Shown in pieces: positions 29,379-40,506 of a DNA stretch of 64,000 nt. How positions within the stretch are numbered: position 1 is the stretch's first letter; each line of letters begins with the position of its first letter. Both the position numbers and the translations under genes were made by a program. Location: assembly GCF_002887595.1 (NCBI RefSeq), contig NZ_PEBU01000001.1:372001-436000 (forward strand), given 5' to 3'. The DNA is from Bowmanella denitrificans (GTDB lineage Bacteria > Pseudomonadota > Gammaproteobacteria > Enterobacterales > Alteromonadaceae). Below the pieces are notes generated by a model, which was not told the DNA's origin, made no database searches, and was given only the letters and a program-made list of their open reading frames with translations.

Positions 29379-30860
29379 ATGCCCGCCAGTCTAGCATATA
29401 AAGCCTTTACCGCGGAGCAGGTACGCCAACATGAAGTCACTGCGGCCAAACATGTGGGTATCAGTATGTATGAGCTGATGGAAAGAGCTGGGGCTGCTGC
29501 ATTTATCACCTTACAAAGCGAATTCCCGCAGGCCAGGCGTATATTAGTGTTAAATGGCCATGGCAATAACGGTGGTGATGGCTTTGTCTTGGCGCGCATG
29601 GCTAAAAAAGCCGGCCTTAAGGTTTGCCTGGTATCATTGGGCGACCAATCAAAGTTTAGTCCGGATACGTTGCAGGCCTGCAATAACTGGCAACAGGCTG
29701 GCGGTGAAATCAGCAGCTGGCCTCAGCCACTAGAAGACTTCGACCTGATTGTGGATGCGATGCTGGGCACCGGCACCAAAGGGCAGCTCAGAGAACCTTA
29801 TGCCAGTGTGATCAAGGTACTGAAAAACACTGACATTCCGGTCTTAAGCCTGGATGTGCCCTCTGGACTGCTGGCCGATAGCGGTGCAGAAGCTGATATA
29901 GCGCTTAGCGCCACACACACCCTGACCTTTGTCGGTATTAAACCTGGTCTTGTCACCGGTCAGGGCAAGCAGTTTTCCGGCAAACTTAGCTTTGCCGATT
30001 TAGGCATAGCCGAGTCCTTTGGTGCACTGGCTACCCCCAGTGCTCAAATCGTCGACTTTACTCAGCTTCCCCCTCTGCCAGCCCGGCCGCTGAATAGCCA
30101 TAAAGGCGCATTTGGCCGCCTGCTGTGCCTGGGCGGCAATCTGGGCATGCCAGGGGCAATCAGGCTCACAGGTGAGGCGGCATTGCGCACTGGGGCAGGG
30201 CTGGTTAACGTCCTGTGTCACCCGGATAATCAGATGTTGGTGGGCCTGGGGCGGCCCGAACTGATGCTGGCGCAACAGAATCAGCTAATAGCCTTGCTGG
30301 ACTGGGCCAGCTGTCTGGTTCTGGGACCCGGCCTGGGGCAGGATGACTGGGCGCAGCAACTATTTGATGCAGTATTAACCTATCAGCAAACCAGTCATAA
30401 ACCCCTGTTGCTTGACGCCGACGCATTAAATCTGCTGGCAAAAGCGCCCCGCAAACTCTCTTGCAATGTGGTAATCACCCCTCACCCCGGAGAAGCCGGC
30501 AGACTGTTGGCCATCACCACTCAACAAGTACAAGCTGATCGGTATGCAGTGCTTCAGCAGTTGCAGCAACAATATCAATGCCATGTGGTGTTAAAAGGCG
30601 CCGGTAGCCTGGTATCAGGTCAGGATCATTGCTATGTCATTAGCAATGGAAATCCGGGTATGGCCATCCCCGGCATGGGGGATCTGTTAAGCGGTGTGAT
30701 TGGAGCTTTGATGGCCCAGGGCATGGATAGCGCCGCGGCGGCAGTTTATGGTGCAAGCCTGCATGCAGCTGCGGGCGACCTGGCTGCACAACAGCATGGC
30801 GAACGTGGTATGATAGCCAGCGATTTGTTGCCCTTTATACGTAAGCTGGTAAACCGCTGA
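29379..30860 (+). CDS. nnr: Bifunctional NAD(P)H-hydrate epimerase / dehydratase
   Basis: Repairs hydrated NAD(P)H. The N-terminal epimerase domain (about 1-215) has NGHGNNGGDGFVLAR and the C-terminal ADP/ATP-dependent dehydratase domain (about 225-490) has GAFGRLLCLGG, HPGEAGRLL and the GMGDLLSGVIGAL motif. 493 aa from the ATG at 29379; a TTG at 29358 would add seven residues but would overlap the queG start region. tsaE follows with no gap. Confidence 0.93.
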   Translation: MPASLAYKAFTAEQVRQHEVTAAKHVGISMYELMERAGAAAFITLQSEFPQARRILVLNGHGNNGGDGFVLARMAKKAGLKVCLVSLGDQSKFSPDTLQACNNWQQAGGEISSWPQPLEDFDLIVDAMLGTGTKGQLREPYASVIKVLKNTDIPVLSLDVPSGLLADSGAEADIALSATHTLTFVGIKPGLVTGQGKQFSGKLSFADLGIAESFGALATPSAQIVDFTQLPPLPARPLNSHKGAFGRLLCLGGNLGMPGAIRLTGEAALRTGAGLVNVLCHPDNQMLVGLGRPELMLAQQNQLIALLDWASCLVLGPGLGQDDWAQQLFDAVLTYQQTSHKPLLLDADALNLLAKAPRKLSCNVVITPHPGEAGRLLAITTQQVQADRYAVLQQLQQQYQCHVVLKGAGSLVSGQDHCYVISNGNPGMAIPGMGDLLSGVIGALMAQGMDSAAAAVYGASLHAAAGDLAAQQHGERGMIASDLLPFIRKLVNR

Positions 30861-31316
30861 ATGACAACACAAATACAAGTTAACGACGAACAAGGTACAG
30901 CAGAGCTGGCGGCTAAACTGGCAAAGGCCTGTAAGCAGGCAACCGTAATTTATTTGCACGGCGATCTGGGAGCTGGCAAAACCAGTTTTTGCCGTAGCTT
31001 CATCCAAGCTTTAGGCTATCAGGGCAGAGTAAAAAGTCCCACTTATACGCTAGTAGAACCCTATGAAGCAGCCGGCTGGCGTATTTTCCATTTTGACTTG
31101 TACCGATTGGCCGACCCGGAAGAACTGGAGTTTATTGGCATTCGTGATTATTTCGAACAGGACTGCCTGTGTTTGATTGAATGGCCACAAAAAGGTGGTC
31201 AACTCTTGGCCCCGGCGGATTTGCAGATTAACATAGCTTTTAGTGACCCTGGCCGAACCATTGAGCTGCTTCCCTTGTCAGAACAGGGAGAAGCGTTGCT
31301 TGCACAACTACAATAG
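30861..31316 (+). CDS. tsaE: tRNA t6A modification ATPase TsaE
   Basis: 151-aa P-loop protein needed for the universal t6A modification of ANN-decoding tRNAs with TsaB/C/D. Walker A GDLGAGKT at 34-41, then VKSPTYTLVEPY and HFDLYRL, typical for TsaE. Its ATG directly follows the nnr stop (TGAATG), and amiB starts 5 nt after its end, so translation is probably coupled along the operon. Confidence 0.95.
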   Translation: MTTQIQVNDEQGTAELAAKLAKACKQATVIYLHGDLGAGKTSFCRSFIQALGYQGRVKSPTYTLVEPYEAAGWRIFHFDLYRLADPEELEFIGIRDYFEQDCLCLIEWPQKGGQLLAPADLQINIAFSDPGRTIELLPLSEQGEALLAQLQ

Positions 31317-31321
31317 AGCAC

Positions 31322-32641
31322 ATGGCACATAGAAGACTGATTCCCTGGCTGGCAACAGCGCTGATGTTATTCAGCAGCCTGGCATTTGCCAAGAATAAGA
31401 TGGAAGGCGTACGTATCTGGCCTTCACCCTCCAATACCAGGGTGGTGTTTGATATGCGTGAAGCGCCCGATTACAGCTACTTTACCCTCAGCAACCCCAC
31501 CCGTCTGGTGATTGATCTGGCCGACACCAGTAAAGGCCTGGACTTTGACAAGATCCAGAACGACAGCAAATTGATTAAGCGCCTGCGTTACAGCAATGCC
31601 AAGGATAAGCACAGCATCAGAGTGGTATTTGACCTGAATGAGGCTGTCGACACGCAGATTTTTTCCTTACCTCCTACCGCCCCTTACGGCAATCGTCTGG
31701 TGATTGATATCGGCAGTAAAGGAGAAACGGCGTCAAGCAATGTTAAACGCAGTGACCAGTTAGCTGACCGGGACATCATCATTGCTATCGATGCCGGCCA
31801 TGGTGGCGAAGACCCTGGCTCTATTGGCTATGCTGGTAGCTACGAAAAAAATGTCACGCTCAGCGTGGCGAAGATGCTGGCGCAGAAAATCGATAATACG
31901 CCGGGCATGAAAGCAGCTATGATCCGCACCGGCGACTATTATATTCACCCGAATAAAAGGGCGGATATGGCCAGACGGCAAAAAGCCGATCTGTTTGTAT
32001 CCATTCACGCTGACGCCTACACCACGCCGCAGCCCAGTGGTGCATCGGTATGGGTATTGTCTATGCGCCGGGCGAATTCTGAGTTGGGCCGCTGGCTGGA
32101 AAACAGCGAGAAGCATTCAGAACTGCTGGGGGGCGCTGCCGAGGTGATCCAGGATACCGCCAGCGAGCGCTATCTGACTCAAGCCTTGCTGGATATGTCG
32201 ATGGATCACTCCATATCTACCAGCTACGAGGTCAGCCGCGAAGTACTCAAAGAAATGCGCCAAATTACCAAATTGCATAAATCCGTTCCTCAGGCCGCCA
32301 GCTTAGCCGTGCTGACGTCACCGGATATCCCGTCCATTTTGGTGGAAACAGGCTTTATCTCTAACAAAGATGAAGAGAAAAATCTTAATTGGTCGAAGTT
32401 CCGCGAGAATCTGGCCGACGCCATGTACAATGCGGTACAACGCTATTTCAAACGTATGCCCCCGGATGGCACAATGTGGGCCAGGCTGAAAAGAGAAAAC
32501 CGCACTCACAAAGTGTCTGCCGGTGAATCTTTGTCCCTGCTTGCACAGCGTTACAATGTACCGGTCAGCAAGTTGAAGGCCGCCAATAATCTTGACTCGG
32601 ATTTGGTGCGCATCGGACAAGTGCTGACCATTCCCAACTAA
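31322..32641 (+). CDS. amiB: N-acetylmuramoyl-L-alanine amidase AmiB
   Basis: Periplasmic zinc amidase that splits septal peptidoglycan. 439 aa: signal peptide 1-23 (cut after AFA), AMIN domain about 28-130, amidase_3 domain about 155-385 ([30 protein letters not shown]), and a C-terminal LysM domain about 395-438 ([18 protein letters not shown]). It is in the conserved tsaE-amiB-mutL order. Confidence 0.95.
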   Translation: MAHRRLIPWLATALMLFSSLAFAKNKMEGVRIWPSPSNTRVVFDMREAPDYSYFTLSNPTRLVIDLADTSKGLDFDKIQNDSKLIKRLRYSNAKDKHSIRVVFDLNEAVDTQIFSLPPTAPYGNRLVIDIGSKGETASSNVKRSDQLADRDIIIAIDAGHGGEDPGSIGYAGSYEKNVTLSVAKMLAQKIDNTPGMKAAMIRTGDYYIHPNKRADMARRQKADLFVSIHADAYTTPQPSGASVWVLSMRRANSELGRWLENSEKHSELLGGAAEVIQDTASERYLTQALLDMSMDHSISTSYEVSREVLKEMRQITKLHKSVPQAASLAVLTSPDIPSILVETGFISNKDEEKNLNWSKFRENLADAMYNAVQRYFKRMPPDGTMWARLKRENRTHKVSAGESLSLLAQRYNVPVSKLKAANNLDSDLVRIGQVLTIPN

Positions 32642-32654
32642 AAGTAACAATATC

Positions 32655-34346
32655 TTGTCGATACAAATCTTACCCGCCCGCCTTGCCAACCAGATTGCTG
32701 CAGGTGAGGTGGTAGAGCGCCCGGCTTCGGTTATTAAAGAACTGGTTGAAAACAGCCTGGATGCTGGCGCCGATAAAATTGAACTGGAAATTGACCGCGG
32801 TGGCCACAAGCGCATTCTGATCAGAGATAACGGCAACGGTATCGTTCAGGACGAACTGGAGCTGGCTTTAAGCCGTCATGCCACCAGTAAAATCAGTTGT
32901 CTGGACGATCTTGAACAAATTCTTAGCCTCGGTTTTCGCGGCGAAGCGTTGGCCAGTATCAGCTCGGTCGCGCGCCTTACCTTGACGTCCAAGCCCGCCA
33001 GTCAAGCGCAAGCCTGGCAGGCCAGGGCCGAAGGACGGGACATGGCAGTGCAGCTTCAACCTGTCGCACACCCAAACGGCACCAGCGTTGAAGTGCTGGA
33101 TCTGTTTTTTAACACGCCAGCCAGACGCAAGTTCCTACGCAGTGAAAAAACCGAATTCCAGCATATTGATGAAACAGTCAAACGTATTGCTTTGTCGCGC
33201 TTTGATGTGGCATTCAGCCTGAAACATAACGGCAAGCTCTTACGTCACTATCCTAAAGCGGAATCGCAGGTAGCCCGGCAAAAAAGACTGTCACTGGTAT
33301 GTGGACAGGCCTTTGGCCAGCAAGCCCTGAGCATTCAGAGTGAATATCAGGGTTTGATATTGAACGGCTGGCTACTGAATCAGGGCAGCACCAGCCAGGA
33401 TCAACAATATTTTTACGTTAATGGCCGGATGATGCGCGATAAGCTGATTAACCACGCCATTCGCCAGGCGTTTGAAGGTATCCTCGCTGCGGATTGCCAC
33501 CCTGCCTATGTTTTGTATTTGCAACTGGACGCCAAAGAGGTGGATGTAAATGTGCATCCAGCCAAGCATGAAGTGCGTTTTCACCAGGCCAGACTGGTGC
33601 ATGACTTTATCTTTCGGGCACTACAGGATGCTATAGAGCGCCCCCAGTTTGAAGAAGAATTAGCTCAGCCACAAGTACGGCAGATGCCGGACGCAGAGCC
33701 CAGACATGACTACATTCGCCCCTTACAAGCCAAAGTCGGCGAAAGTACCGGCATGTATCGGGGTACTGGCTTACCAGCCCGGGCAGCAGATAACTATCAG
33801 CAACTTATGCGCCCCAGCCCCACAGCTGCCACAGCTCCTCAGCTAAATAACCCACCATGGTTATTAGTGCAGGGCCGTTTTCTACTGCTAGAGCAGCAAC
33901 AAAAGGCTTATTTGCTTGAGGTCAGAAAACTGGCCAAGACTCAACTGAAAGAAAGTCTGAAGGCACCTGTCAGCCAGCCACTTTTAATGCCCGTGGCGGT
34001 CAATCTGTCGGACTCAGCAGCAGACCTGACCAACAAGCAGGATGAACTTGAGGCGCTGGGTTTTGTTGTCAAAATTGACAAACATAAGCTGATGCTCAAG
34101 CAAGTGCCTGCAGGCTTTCGCCAATACCACTGGCCTGATTTACTGCCCTTGTTGATAGATTGTCCAGCAGGAGAAGCACTGAATTGCCTGCTCGGTGCTC
34201 TGACAGATACCAAACAGTCCTATACCCACGAGCAAGTGCAGCAATTGTGGCAATGGTGTCAGCAACGCAATCTGCTTAACGAGATACTGACAGCGCAAGC
34301 CACAGAACTGCCCCTGGCAGATTGGATTCAAAACAATGCAGACTAA
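32655..34346 (+). CDS. mutL: DNA mismatch repair protein MutL
   Basis: GHKL-ATPase coordinating MutS and MutH. 563 aa from a TTG start at 32655; the first family residues ([18 protein letters not shown]) begin right there, so no upstream start fits. ATPase motifs [25 protein letters not shown] and [10 protein letters not shown] are intact. The C-terminal dimerisation domain lacks the metal endonuclease motif DQHAAHE, as in MutH-containing bacteria. Overlaps miaA by 11 nt. Confidence 0.95.
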   Translation: MSIQILPARLANQIAAGEVVERPASVIKELVENSLDAGADKIELEIDRGGHKRILIRDNGNGIVQDELELALSRHATSKISCLDDLEQILSLGFRGEALASISSVARLTLTSKPASQAQAWQARAEGRDMAVQLQPVAHPNGTSVEVLDLFFNTPARRKFLRSEKTEFQHIDETVKRIALSRFDVAFSLKHNGKLLRHYPKAESQVARQKRLSLVCGQAFGQQALSIQSEYQGLILNGWLLNQGSTSQDQQYFYVNGRMMRDKLINHAIRQAFEGILAADCHPAYVLYLQLDAKEVDVNVHPAKHEVRFHQARLVHDFIFRALQDAIERPQFEEELAQPQVRQMPDAEPRHDYIRPLQAKVGESTGMYRGTGLPARAADNYQQLMRPSPTAATAPQLNNPPWLLVQGRFLLLEQQQKAYLLEVRKLAKTQLKESLKAPVSQPLLMPVAVNLSDSAADLTNKQDELEALGFVVKIDKHKLMLKQVPAGFRQYHWPDLLPLLIDCPAGEALNCLLGALTDTKQSYTHEQVQQLWQWCQQRNLLNEILTAQATELPLADWIQNNAD

Positions 34347-35271
34347 TTTGCCACCCGCCATATTCCTGATGGGTCCAACAGCCTCAGGTAAAACCGATCT
34401 GGCTATCAGCCTGGTGCAAAATCTACCCTGTGAAATTATCAGTGTTGATTCAGCCATGATTTACAAAGGCATGGATATCGGCACCGCCAAACCCAGCAGC
34501 GAAGAACTCGCGGTCGCACCGCATCGTTTAATCGATATATTGGATCCGGCCGATGCCTATTCTGCGGCAGATTTTCGCCATGATGCGCTCAGGGAAATGG
34601 CCGATATCAGGGCCAGAGGCAATATCCCCCTGCTGGTGGGCGGAACCATGATGTATTTCAAAGTACTGCTGGAAGGAATTTCACCATTACCTTCCTCCGA
34701 TGCCCAAGTCAGGGCCAAAATTGAAGCCCGTGCCGCCGCTGAGGGCTGGCAGGCTTTGCATGCTGAACTTGCAGAAAAAGATCCTGTCTCAGCGGCACGC
34801 ATCCACCCCAATGACCCCCAAAGGTTAACCCGGGCATTGGAAGTGCTCTATTTAACCGGCAAAAGCCTGACGGTCTTGACTGAGGAAAAATCCCCCCCAT
34901 TACCTTATCAGGTATTCCAATTTGCTATAGCGCCACAGGACCGAGCCGTGCTACATAACAGGATAGCACTGCGTTTTGATCAGATGCTGGCGCAAGGCTT
35001 TGAAGAGGAAGTAAAAAAATTTTACGCTCGGGCAGATCTACATCTAAACTTGCCTTCTGTAAGATGTGTTGGCTACCGTCAGATGTGGGAATATCTTGAT
35101 GGCAGGTATGACCATCAGGAGATGCGTTATCGGGCTATAGTAGCCACCCGGCAATTGGCCAAGCGCCAATTGACCTGGTTGCGCAGTTGGCAACCAATTC
35201 ACTGGCTGGATACCTTTGCTAAGGACAATCTGCAGCAGGTGATGAAAACGCTAAAAAGCCGCGTCCCTTAA
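34336..35271 (+). CDS. miaA: tRNA dimethylallyltransferase
   Basis: Adds dimethylallyl to A37 of UNN-reading tRNAs. 311 aa; P-loop GPTASGKT at 13-20, [19 protein letters not shown] and the [14 protein letters not shown] segment are family signatures. Starts inside the end of mutL (11-nt overlap) and precedes hfq by 111 nt. Confidence 0.96.
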   Translation: MQTNLPPAIFLMGPTASGKTDLAISLVQNLPCEIISVDSAMIYKGMDIGTAKPSSEELAVAPHRLIDILDPADAYSAADFRHDALREMADIRARGNIPLLVGGTMMYFKVLLEGISPLPSSDAQVRAKIEARAAAEGWQALHAELAEKDPVSAARIHPNDPQRLTRALEVLYLTGKSLTVLTEEKSPPLPYQVFQFAIAPQDRAVLHNRIALRFDQMLAQGFEEEVKKFYARADLHLNLPSVRCVGYRQMWEYLDGRYDHQEMRYRAIVATRQLAKRQLTWLRSWQPIHWLDTFAKDNLQQVMKTLKSRVP

Positions 35272-35304
35272 CGGGTTGTGGCTATACAGGCGGGACAAAA
35301 ACTG

Positions 35305-35310
35305 TATAAT
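35305..35310 (+). promoter_or_regulatory. Possible hfq promoter -10 element
   Basis: A perfect TATAAT lies 72 nt before the hfq ATG in the miaA-hfq gap. No good -35 hexamer is present at 16-18 nt, so the element is tentative; an own promoter for hfq would match what is known in E. coli. Confidence 0.4.
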
Positions 35311-35355
35311 CAAAAAGCTGGCGAGGTGTCTCCATAAGTGGTGCGGGGGCGCTGA

Positions 35356-35634
<279 letters not shown>

Positions 35635-35656
35635 CCATTCCTTTTGGAGATGACGC

Positions 35657-36949
35657 TTGTTTGACCGTTATGAAGCAGGTGAGCAGGCTGTACTGGTACA
35701 TATAGACTTCCCCGACGAAAGCAGCAGAGAAGACCTGCACGAGTTGCAGATGCTGGTTTCGTCTGCTGGTGTCGAAGCTGTGGGTTTAGTAACGGGTTCC
35801 CGTTCCACCCCCAGTGCCAAATTTTTTGTCGGCAGCGGTAAAGCAGATGAAATCGCCCAGCAGGTACAGCTGACTGGTGCCGATGTGGTTATTTTTAACC
35901 ATGCTCTCAGTCCCTCACAAGAACGCAACCTGGAAAAGCTGTGTAAGTGCCGGGTATTGGACCGCACTGGTCTGATTCTGGACATTTTTGCCCAGCGGGC
36001 CCGTACTCATGAGGGTAAATTGCAGGTTGAGCTGGCTCAGCTCAGACATATATCAACCCGCCTGATTCGCGGCTGGACTCACCTTGAACGGCAAAAAGGC
36101 GGTATCGGCCTACGCGGACCGGGTGAAACCCAGTTGGAAACTGACCGCCGGTTGCTGCGCGCCAGAATAGATCATATTTTAAAACGTCTGGCGAAGGTCC
36201 AGAAACAACGCGAACAGGGACGACGGGCCAGAACCCGGGCTGAGATCCCTACCGTATCGCTGGTTGGCTACACTAACGCTGGCAAGTCCACCTTGTTCAA
36301 TACCCTGACCGCCGCAGGCGTATATGCCGCTGACCAGCTGTTTGCTACGCTGGATCCGACACTACGCAAGATTCAGTTACAAGATGTGGGGCCGGCAATT
36401 CTCGCCGATACGGTTGGATTTATTCGCCACCTCCCCCATGATCTGGTAGCAGCATTTAAAGCCACCTTGCAGGAAACTCAGGAAGCTGACCTGCTGCTGC
36501 ATGTGGTTGACTATGCCGATGAACAGCACAAAGACAATATTGACCAGGTCAATCTGGTGCTGGATGAGATCGACGCGGGTGACGTGCCACAGCTTATGAT
36601 TTGTAACAAGATAGACCTATTACAGGAAGTCACCCCACGCATCGACTACGACGATGAGGGCCGACCTGTGCGAGTATGGTTGTCGGCCCATCAGGGATTA
36701 GGTATTGACCTGCTGTTTCAGGCCCTGACTGAATGTCTGGGACGCAGTATGGTGCAATATCAATTGCGAATTCCCCCCAAGGAAGGAAAACTGCGCGGTG
36801 CACTTTATCGTATGCAGTGTATCTCGGCAGAGTCGTACGCAGAGGATGGCGACTGGTTGGTGGATGTAAGAATGCCGGCCAAAGACTGGCACAGGCTGGA
36901 AAAACATATGACCAGCAATCTGGCGTCTTTCGTCATCCATAAACACTGA
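35657..36949 (+). CDS. hflX: GTPase HflX
   Basis: 430-aa ribosome-associated GTPase (ribosome splitting and rescue after heat stress). The N-terminal HflX domain includes FFVGSGKADEIA and GLILDIFAQRARTHEGKLQV; the G domain starts with P-loop GYTNAGKST at 204-212, and NKID is present. TTG at 35657 is the start, with GGAG 8 nt upstream. Follows hfq by 22 nt. Confidence 0.95.
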   Translation: MFDRYEAGEQAVLVHIDFPDESSREDLHELQMLVSSAGVEAVGLVTGSRSTPSAKFFVGSGKADEIAQQVQLTGADVVIFNHALSPSQERNLEKLCKCRVLDRTGLILDIFAQRARTHEGKLQVELAQLRHISTRLIRGWTHLERQKGGIGLRGPGETQLETDRRLLRARIDHILKRLAKVQKQREQGRRARTRAEIPTVSLVGYTNAGKSTLFNTLTAAGVYAADQLFATLDPTLRKIQLQDVGPAILADTVGFIRHLPHDLVAAFKATLQETQEADLLLHVVDYADEQHKDNIDQVNLVLDEIDAGDVPQLMICNKIDLLQEVTPRIDYDDEGRPVRVWLSAHQGLGIDLLFQALTECLGRSMVQYQLRIPPKEGKLRGALYRMQCISAESYAEDGDWLVDVRMPAKDWHRLEKHMTSNLASFVIHKH

Positions 36950-36987
36950 GCAACTCAATTTTTTTATCTATCAATACGGAGAAACAC

Positions 36988-38142
36988 ATGGCTTGGAATG
37001 AGCCTGGAGGCAACAACAATGACCCCTGGAAAAATCGCGGTAGCCGCGATCAGGGTCCTCCTGATTTAGACGAAGTCTTTAAGAAGTTCTTCGATAAGTT
37101 GGGCGGTTTTGGTGGCGGCAATAAGTCATCAGGTAAAGGCTTTGGCGGCCTGGGTTTGGGCTTAATCGTTGGTATTCTGGTCGCCGTTTGGTTTATCAGT
37201 GGTTTCTACACCCTGAAAGAAGCAGAACGTGGTGTGGTACTGCGCTTCGGCAAGTTCCATAGCTTCCAGGAGCCCGGTCTGCGCTGGAAGCCAACTTTTG
37301 TTGATAAAGTATATCCGGTTAATGTGCAGTCGGTACGTTCCATGCCCTCATCTGGCTTTATGCTGACAGAAGATGAGAACGTGGTGCGCGTTGATATGGA
37401 GATCCAGTATCGGGTTATGGATCCGTTCAAATATACCTTCGCCGTGGTAGATCCTGACGAGAGCCTGCGCCATGCGTTGGATGCAGCCATTCGCTACGTT
37501 GTTGGTCACTCCAAAATGGATGATGTTCTGACCCGTGGTCGTGAAGTGGCCCGTCAGGAAGTGCGCGAGGAACTTAACGGTATCATCGCACCTTACGGCA
37601 TGGGTATTGAAATTCTGGATGTGAACTTTAAAGATGCCCGTCCACCTGAGGAAGTCAAAGCCGCATTCGACGATGCCATTGCCGCCCAGGAAGATGAGCA
37701 GCGCTACATCCGTGAAGCAGAAGCATACGCCCGTGAGATCGAACCGCGAGCACGTGGTCAGGTTAACCGTATGGAACAGGAAGCGACCGCTTATAAGCAG
37801 CGGGTGACCCTGGAAGCCCGCGGTGAAGTGGCACGTTTTGAGGAGCTGCTTCCTCAGTACGTTGCCGCACCTGAAGTAACCCGTCAGCGCCTGTATCTGG
37901 AAACTCTGGAAGAAGTCTATGGCAGCACCAGCAAGATTATTGTCGATACCAAGGGCAGCGGCAATATGATGTACCTGCCACTGGATAAAATTCTGGAACG
38001 CCAGAATGCTAACAATACGGCACCAGTGTCATCCAACACCCTGGAAGGCCTGCGCACTAATACTCAGAACCAGTCAACATCAAATGGCAGTGGCAATGCG
38101 ACGGGCTCAAGATCTGACAGATACCGCACCGGGAGGGAATAA
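36988..38142 (+). CDS. hflK: FtsH modulator subunit HflK
   Basis: 384-aa inner-membrane SPFH/stomatin-type protein that forms the HflKC cage around FtsH. The Gly/Asn-rich cytoplasmic start (MAWNEPGGNNNDPW) is typical, one membrane helix follows at about 53-72, then the SPFH domain and a long helical region, and a Ser/Asn-rich tail. hflC starts 3 nt after the stop. Confidence 0.96.
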   Translation: MAWNEPGGNNNDPWKNRGSRDQGPPDLDEVFKKFFDKLGGFGGGNKSSGKGFGGLGLGLIVGILVAVWFISGFYTLKEAERGVVLRFGKFHSFQEPGLRWKPTFVDKVYPVNVQSVRSMPSSGFMLTEDENVVRVDMEIQYRVMDPFKYTFAVVDPDESLRHALDAAIRYVVGHSKMDDVLTRGREVARQEVREELNGIIAPYGMGIEILDVNFKDARPPEEVKAAFDDAIAAQEDEQRYIREAEAYAREIEPRARGQVNRMEQEATAYKQRVTLEARGEVARFEELLPQYVAAPEVTRQRLYLETLEEVYGSTSKIIVDTKGSGNMMYLPLDKILERQNANNTAPVSSNTLEGLRTNTQNQSTSNGSGNATGSRSDRYRTGRE

Positions 38143-38145
38143 GGT

Positions 38146-39033
38146 ATGAAGAACTTTATTATCGCACTACTGATCGTGCTGGTGATCCTCGGTTTTGGTT
38201 CTGTGTTTGTGGTGGAAGAGGGCTACCGTGGCATCGTTATTCAGTTTGGTAAGGTACGCCGTGATAGCGAAACCGGCCAGACTGTTGTGTATGAGCCAGG
38301 TATTTACCTGAAGCTGCCTTTTATCGATACGGTTAAACAACTGACATCCAAAGTACAGACCTTGGATGACGGCGCTAATCGTTTCGTCACAGCTGAGAAG
38401 AAAGACCTTATCGTTGACTCCTATGTGAAGTGGCGTATCAAGGATTTTGCGACTTACTATCTGGCCACTGGCGGTTTTAAGGATCAGGCGGAAACCCTGC
38501 TGAAACAGAAAGTAAATAACGGCCTGCGTACCGAATTCGGTAGCCGTACCATTTCTGAGATTGTCTCGGGTGAACGTTCTGAGCTGATGAACAAAGCCAT
38601 GAAACAATCTGCTGAAAGTGCGGTGGAACTGGGTATTGAAATTGTGGATGTGCGGGTAAAACAAATTAACCTGCCACTGGAAATCAGTAACTCCATTTAT
38701 GACCGTATGCGCGCTGAGCGGGCTGCTGTGGCGAAAGAGCACAGATCACAAGGCCGTGAGCAGGCGGAAATCCATCGCGCCGATATCGATGCCAAGGTGA
38801 CGGTTATGCTGGCGGATGCAGAGCGTAACGCGCGTAAACTGCGCGGTGAAGGTGATGCCGAAGCCGCAAAAATTTATGCCGATGCTTACACCAAGAATGC
38901 TGAGTTTTACGCTTTCTTACGCAGTATGGATGCCTATCGTAAAAGCTTTAACAATAAGCAAGATGTGTTGATTCTGGAACCGGATAGCGACTTCTTCCGC
39001 TACATGAACGACACTAAAGGTAAGAAAAACTGA
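38146..39033 (+). CDS. hflC: FtsH modulator subunit HflC
   Basis: 295-aa partner of HflK. One N-terminal membrane helix (about 4-20), SPFH domain (YRGIVIQFGKVRR onward), and the helical KIYADAYTKNAEFYAFLRSM end typical for HflC. The stop is followed by a strong terminator, separating it from the PLP-enzyme gene downstream. Confidence 0.96.
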   Translation: MKNFIIALLIVLVILGFGSVFVVEEGYRGIVIQFGKVRRDSETGQTVVYEPGIYLKLPFIDTVKQLTSKVQTLDDGANRFVTAEKKDLIVDSYVKWRIKDFATYYLATGGFKDQAETLLKQKVNNGLRTEFGSRTISEIVSGERSELMNKAMKQSAESAVELGIEIVDVRVKQINLPLEISNSIYDRMRAERAAVAKEHRSQGREQAEIHRADIDAKVTVMLADAERNARKLRGEGDAEAAKIYADAYTKNAEFYAFLRSMDAYRKSFNNKQDVLILEPDSDFFRYMNDTKGKKN

Positions 39034-39034
39034 T

Positions 39035-39058
39035 AAAAGGGCCCGCAGGGGCCCTTTT
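39035..39058 (+). terminator. Terminator of the hflKC operon
   Basis: AAAAGGGCCC / GGGCCCTTTT with a GCAG loop immediately after hflC. Canonical intrinsic terminator shape with a short T run. Confidence 0.8.
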
Positions 39059-39072
39059 GCTATGAGAGGGAC

Positions 39073-40239
39073 GTGACCTTGTACCAGCATCTGTATCAAC
39101 GCTTTCTGGACGCCAATCCAGGTAAACAGCATTTTGCCTGCCACAGTCATCACTACTGGCCGGATGTCACCCGTGACGCCATGTTGCAGTATTGGGATGA
39201 TACCGCCGCCATGGTGGACGACAAATGGCAATATCTGTTTTCGCAAAAACTCCCGCAGGTACAACAGTATATCGCCGACACGCTGCATACCGGCATGCCA
39301 TCTCAATTAGCCTTTGCTCCGAATACCCACGAATTATTGTATCGGATACTCAGTTGCCTGGATTGGCAGAAACCGCTGAAAATTCTTACCACCGACAGTG
39401 AATTCCACAGCTTCAACCGGCAGATTCAGCGCCTGGCCGAACTGGACAATCTGCAACTAACCTGCATTGAAACCTTGCCTTTCAATAATTTTGAGCAGCG
39501 TTTTTTTGATGCCATCGAAAGCGACAGCTGGGATTTAATTTTTATCAGTCAGGTGTTCTTTAATTCAGCTTTGGCAGTCAGAAATCTGGATGCCTTAGTG
39601 GCAAGAGCTGCAGCACATAGCTTGTTTGTGATAGACGGCTATCACGGCTTTATGGCGCTCCCCACTGACTTATCCGCCATTGCCAACAGGGTATTTTATC
39701 TGGCCGGCAGTTATAAGTACGCCCAGGGCGGAGAAGGCTGCTGTTTTGTACACGTGCCGCCCCAATGCCAGCTCAGGCCCGCCTATACTGGTTGGTTTGC
39801 TGAGTTTGGCGAACTTGACCAGGCCAAGACCGGTCAGGTGAACTATGCCACCAATGGGATGCGCTTTGCCGGTGCCACTATGGACTTCGCCCCTCTTTAT
39901 CGCCTTGCCGCAGTACAGGCGCTCTATCAACAACAAGGCTTGGATGTCGCCACTATTCATGCCTATGTGCAAGGCCTGCAACAGGCTTTTCTGCAAAAGC
40001 TTGATGCCATAGGACATCGCGATTTGCACGGCGGCAATCTGCTGATGGCTGACCCCCATCATCACGGTCATTTCCTGACCTTTAAGCTGGCCAGTCAGCA
40101 AAGGGTGCAGGCGCTGCACCAACATTTGCATAAACATGGTGTGATAACAGACGCCAGGGGAGACAGGTTAAGATTCGGCTTCGCCCTTTACCATAATGCC
40201 GCCGAATATGACTTACGCTGCCTGCAGGACATGCCATGA
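39073..40239 (+). CDS. Kynureninase-like class V PLP-dependent enzyme
   Basis: 388-aa fold-type I PLP enzyme. Distant kynureninase features: FACHSHHYWPD near the start, DGYHGF with the cofactor-ring Asp, and GSYKYAQGGEGCCF with the likely Schiff-base Lys. It is clearly shorter and more divergent than true KynU, and no kyn pathway gene is nearby, so the substrate is unknown. GTG at 39073 is the start, with GAGAGGG upstream. The stop overlaps the yjeT start by 4 nt (ATGA), which ties it to a block (hflC-yjeT-purA) where E. coli has no such gene. Confidence 0.75.
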   Translation: MTLYQHLYQRFLDANPGKQHFACHSHHYWPDVTRDAMLQYWDDTAAMVDDKWQYLFSQKLPQVQQYIADTLHTGMPSQLAFAPNTHELLYRILSCLDWQKPLKILTTDSEFHSFNRQIQRLAELDNLQLTCIETLPFNNFEQRFFDAIESDSWDLIFISQVFFNSALAVRNLDALVARAAAHSLFVIDGYHGFMALPTDLSAIANRVFYLAGSYKYAQGGEGCCFVHVPPQCQLRPAYTGWFAEFGELDQAKTGQVNYATNGMRFAGATMDFAPLYRLAAVQALYQQQGLDVATIHAYVQGLQQAFLQKLDAIGHRDLHGGNLLMADPHHHGHFLTFKLASQQRVQALHQHLHKHGVITDARGDRLRFGFALYHNAAEYDLRCLQDMP

Positions 40240-40424
40240 GTGAGATGATCTGGGTTGCCCTGGCGTTGGTGCTGATACTGGAAGGTATCGGCCCTATGCT
40301 GTTTCCCAATAAGTGGCAAAGCTTTATGCGCCAGTTAGCCAGTCAGTCAGCACAACAGTTACGTACTATGGGAGGCACCATGGTGACCATAGGATTGGTG
40401 GCGTTATATTTCCTGCTGAAATAA
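40236..40424 (+). CDS. yjeT: DUF2065 small membrane protein YjeT
   Basis: 62-aa inner-membrane protein with two helices (about 3-22 and 45-61) and the DUF2065 phrase LVLILEGIGPMLFPNKW. Function unknown. Located between hflC and purA as in enterobacteria, but here coupled by a 4-nt overlap to the inserted PLP-enzyme gene. Confidence 0.88.
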   Translation: MSEMIWVALALVLILEGIGPMLFPNKWQSFMRQLASQSAQQLRTMGGTMVTIGLVALYFLLK

Positions 40425-40506
40425 CCGGAAATTCCCTTTGTAGCAAGGAATTAGCTGTCACCGACCGGGAATTACCGGAAAACAGGTGATCTGGCTGGTC
40501 GAAATT

